A DNA stretch of 64,000 nucleotides. It comes from Serratia marcescens. GTDB taxonomy: Bacteria; Pseudomonadota; Gammaproteobacteria; Enterobacterales; Enterobacteriaceae. A model generated the notes under the pieces. That model was not told the origin of the DNA, ran no database searches, and saw only the letters and a program-made list of their open reading frames with translations. Made by a program: the position numbers and the translations under genes. Below, in pieces: positions 63,634 to 64,000 of this stretch (within the stretch, counting starts at the first letter, position 1; the number at the start of each line of letters is the position of its first letter). The stretch is taken from the NCBI GenBank assembly GCA_015548865.1, contig JADMXW010000015.1, forward strand, positions 62,001 through 126,000, written 5' to 3'.

Positions 63634-64000
63634 TTATGCCGCGTGAAACAGACCTTCGTTTTGCCGGGCAATCTCCCAGCATTTGTTTTTCATCAGTTGT
63701 TTCAACTGCAATGCGGCTCGCGACTGTGGATTATCGCGGCGGCTGATCAGCGTAACTTCGAATGGCAGCGGCTGAGCTATCGGCACAATTTTCAACATAT
63801 CGGCATAGCGATGCGCAGTAAACAGATCGACGATACCTGCACCACCCCCTGCCAGCACCATGTCGGCAATCACAGAGTAGGTTTTGATATACACCGATGA
63901 CATCGGAGTCAGCCCTTTGGCGCGTAACGCACGATGCAACACCTGACCCAGCGGATCTTGCTGCTGCATCATCAACAAGTTATTGGAGCAGAGCCATTCC
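63634..64000 (-). CDS. LysR-type transcriptional regulator, 3' part only
   Basis: The C-terminal 121 codons of a LysR substrate-binding domain, running off the right edge (the frame is still open through EWLCSNNLLMMQQQ). Typical are SSVYIKTYSVIADMVLAGGG then AGIVDLFTAHRYADMLKIVP, and PQSRAALQLKQLM near the end. The DNA-binding half and the true start are outside the window, so the target is unknown. Confidence 0.85.
   Translation of the reverse strand, partial: EWLCSNNLLMMQQQDPLGQVLHRALRAKGLTPMSSVYIKTYSVIADMVLAGGGAGIVDLFTAHRYADMLKIVPIAQPLPFEVTLISRRDNPQSRAALQLKQLMKNKCWEIARQNEGLFHAA

Overview
The window is a chromosomal segment of a plant-associated member of the Enterobacterales, most likely Pectobacteriaceae (Dickeya, Pectobacterium, Brenneria or Lonsdalea-like). 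Many genes read as close relatives of E. coli genes: glyQS, tag-yiaC, yiaF, mtlADR, sodA, fdhD, aldB, wecH, xylBA-xylFGH-xylR, argG and yicC. An oligogalacturonate lyase with a TogB-type binding protein is typical of pectin-degrading soft-rot and canker bacteria. The genus cannot be fixed from sequence reading alone.

Layout. 1-2.5 kb: the 5' part of ghrB and a convergent GntR regulator / ADP-ribosylglycohydrolase pair (yegW/yegU-like). 2.7-9.7 kb: an IclR regulator and a five-gene catabolic operon on the minus strand (DHDPS-family lyase, acetaldehyde dehydrogenase, 4-hydroxy-2-oxovalerate aldolase, IlvD/Edd-family dehydratase, MFS anion transporter). It would fit dehydration of a sugar-acid-like substrate, aldol cleavage to pyruvate plus an aldehyde, and oxidation of the aldehyde to acyl-CoA. 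9.9-15.1 kb: yiaC, tag, a TauE/SafE permease, glyQ and glyS. 15.2-17.7 kb: a small accessory island with a P4-satellite-like immunity-RNA leader, a decayed HigB/HigA module, an intact AT-rich ADP-ribosyltransferase gene, and a 29-bp near-identical repeat on each side of these genes.

17.8-21.8 kb: an amine-type aminotransferase, APC permease and EutR-like AraC regulator. 22.1-26.9 kb: lipoprotein yiaF and mtlA-mtlD-mtlR, with four CRP-type sites upstream. 27-36.2 kb: a chemoreceptor, sodA, fdhD, aldB, a GNAT gene, wecH. 34.8-43.2 kb: the xylose regulon, with xylA-xylB diverging from xylF-xylG-xylH and xylR last. 43.2-45.6 kb: a DJ-1 protein and argG. 45.9-52.3 kb: an oligouronide cluster with an unrecognised 531-residue protein, a Gfo/Idh/MocA oxidoreductase, PL22 lyase, solute-binding protein and TIM-barrel isomerase. 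It carries no permease or ATPase of its own.

52.5-62.3 kb is mostly accessory: cueP, ydgC, a DUF3440 PAPS-reductase-like gene whose PP-loop lacks its Asp, 1.36 kb of AT-rich DNA without a convincing gene, a LuxR-type regulator frameshifted in an A-run, a receiver-only gene, an IprA-like regulator, an inverse-autotransporter pseudogene with at least three lesions, a DUF2846 lipoprotein, and an XRE repressor diverging from a Ner/Nlp-like gene across two matching operators. The window closes with yicC and the 3' part of a LysR-type regulator. No rRNA, tRNA, CRISPR array or insertion sequence was seen.
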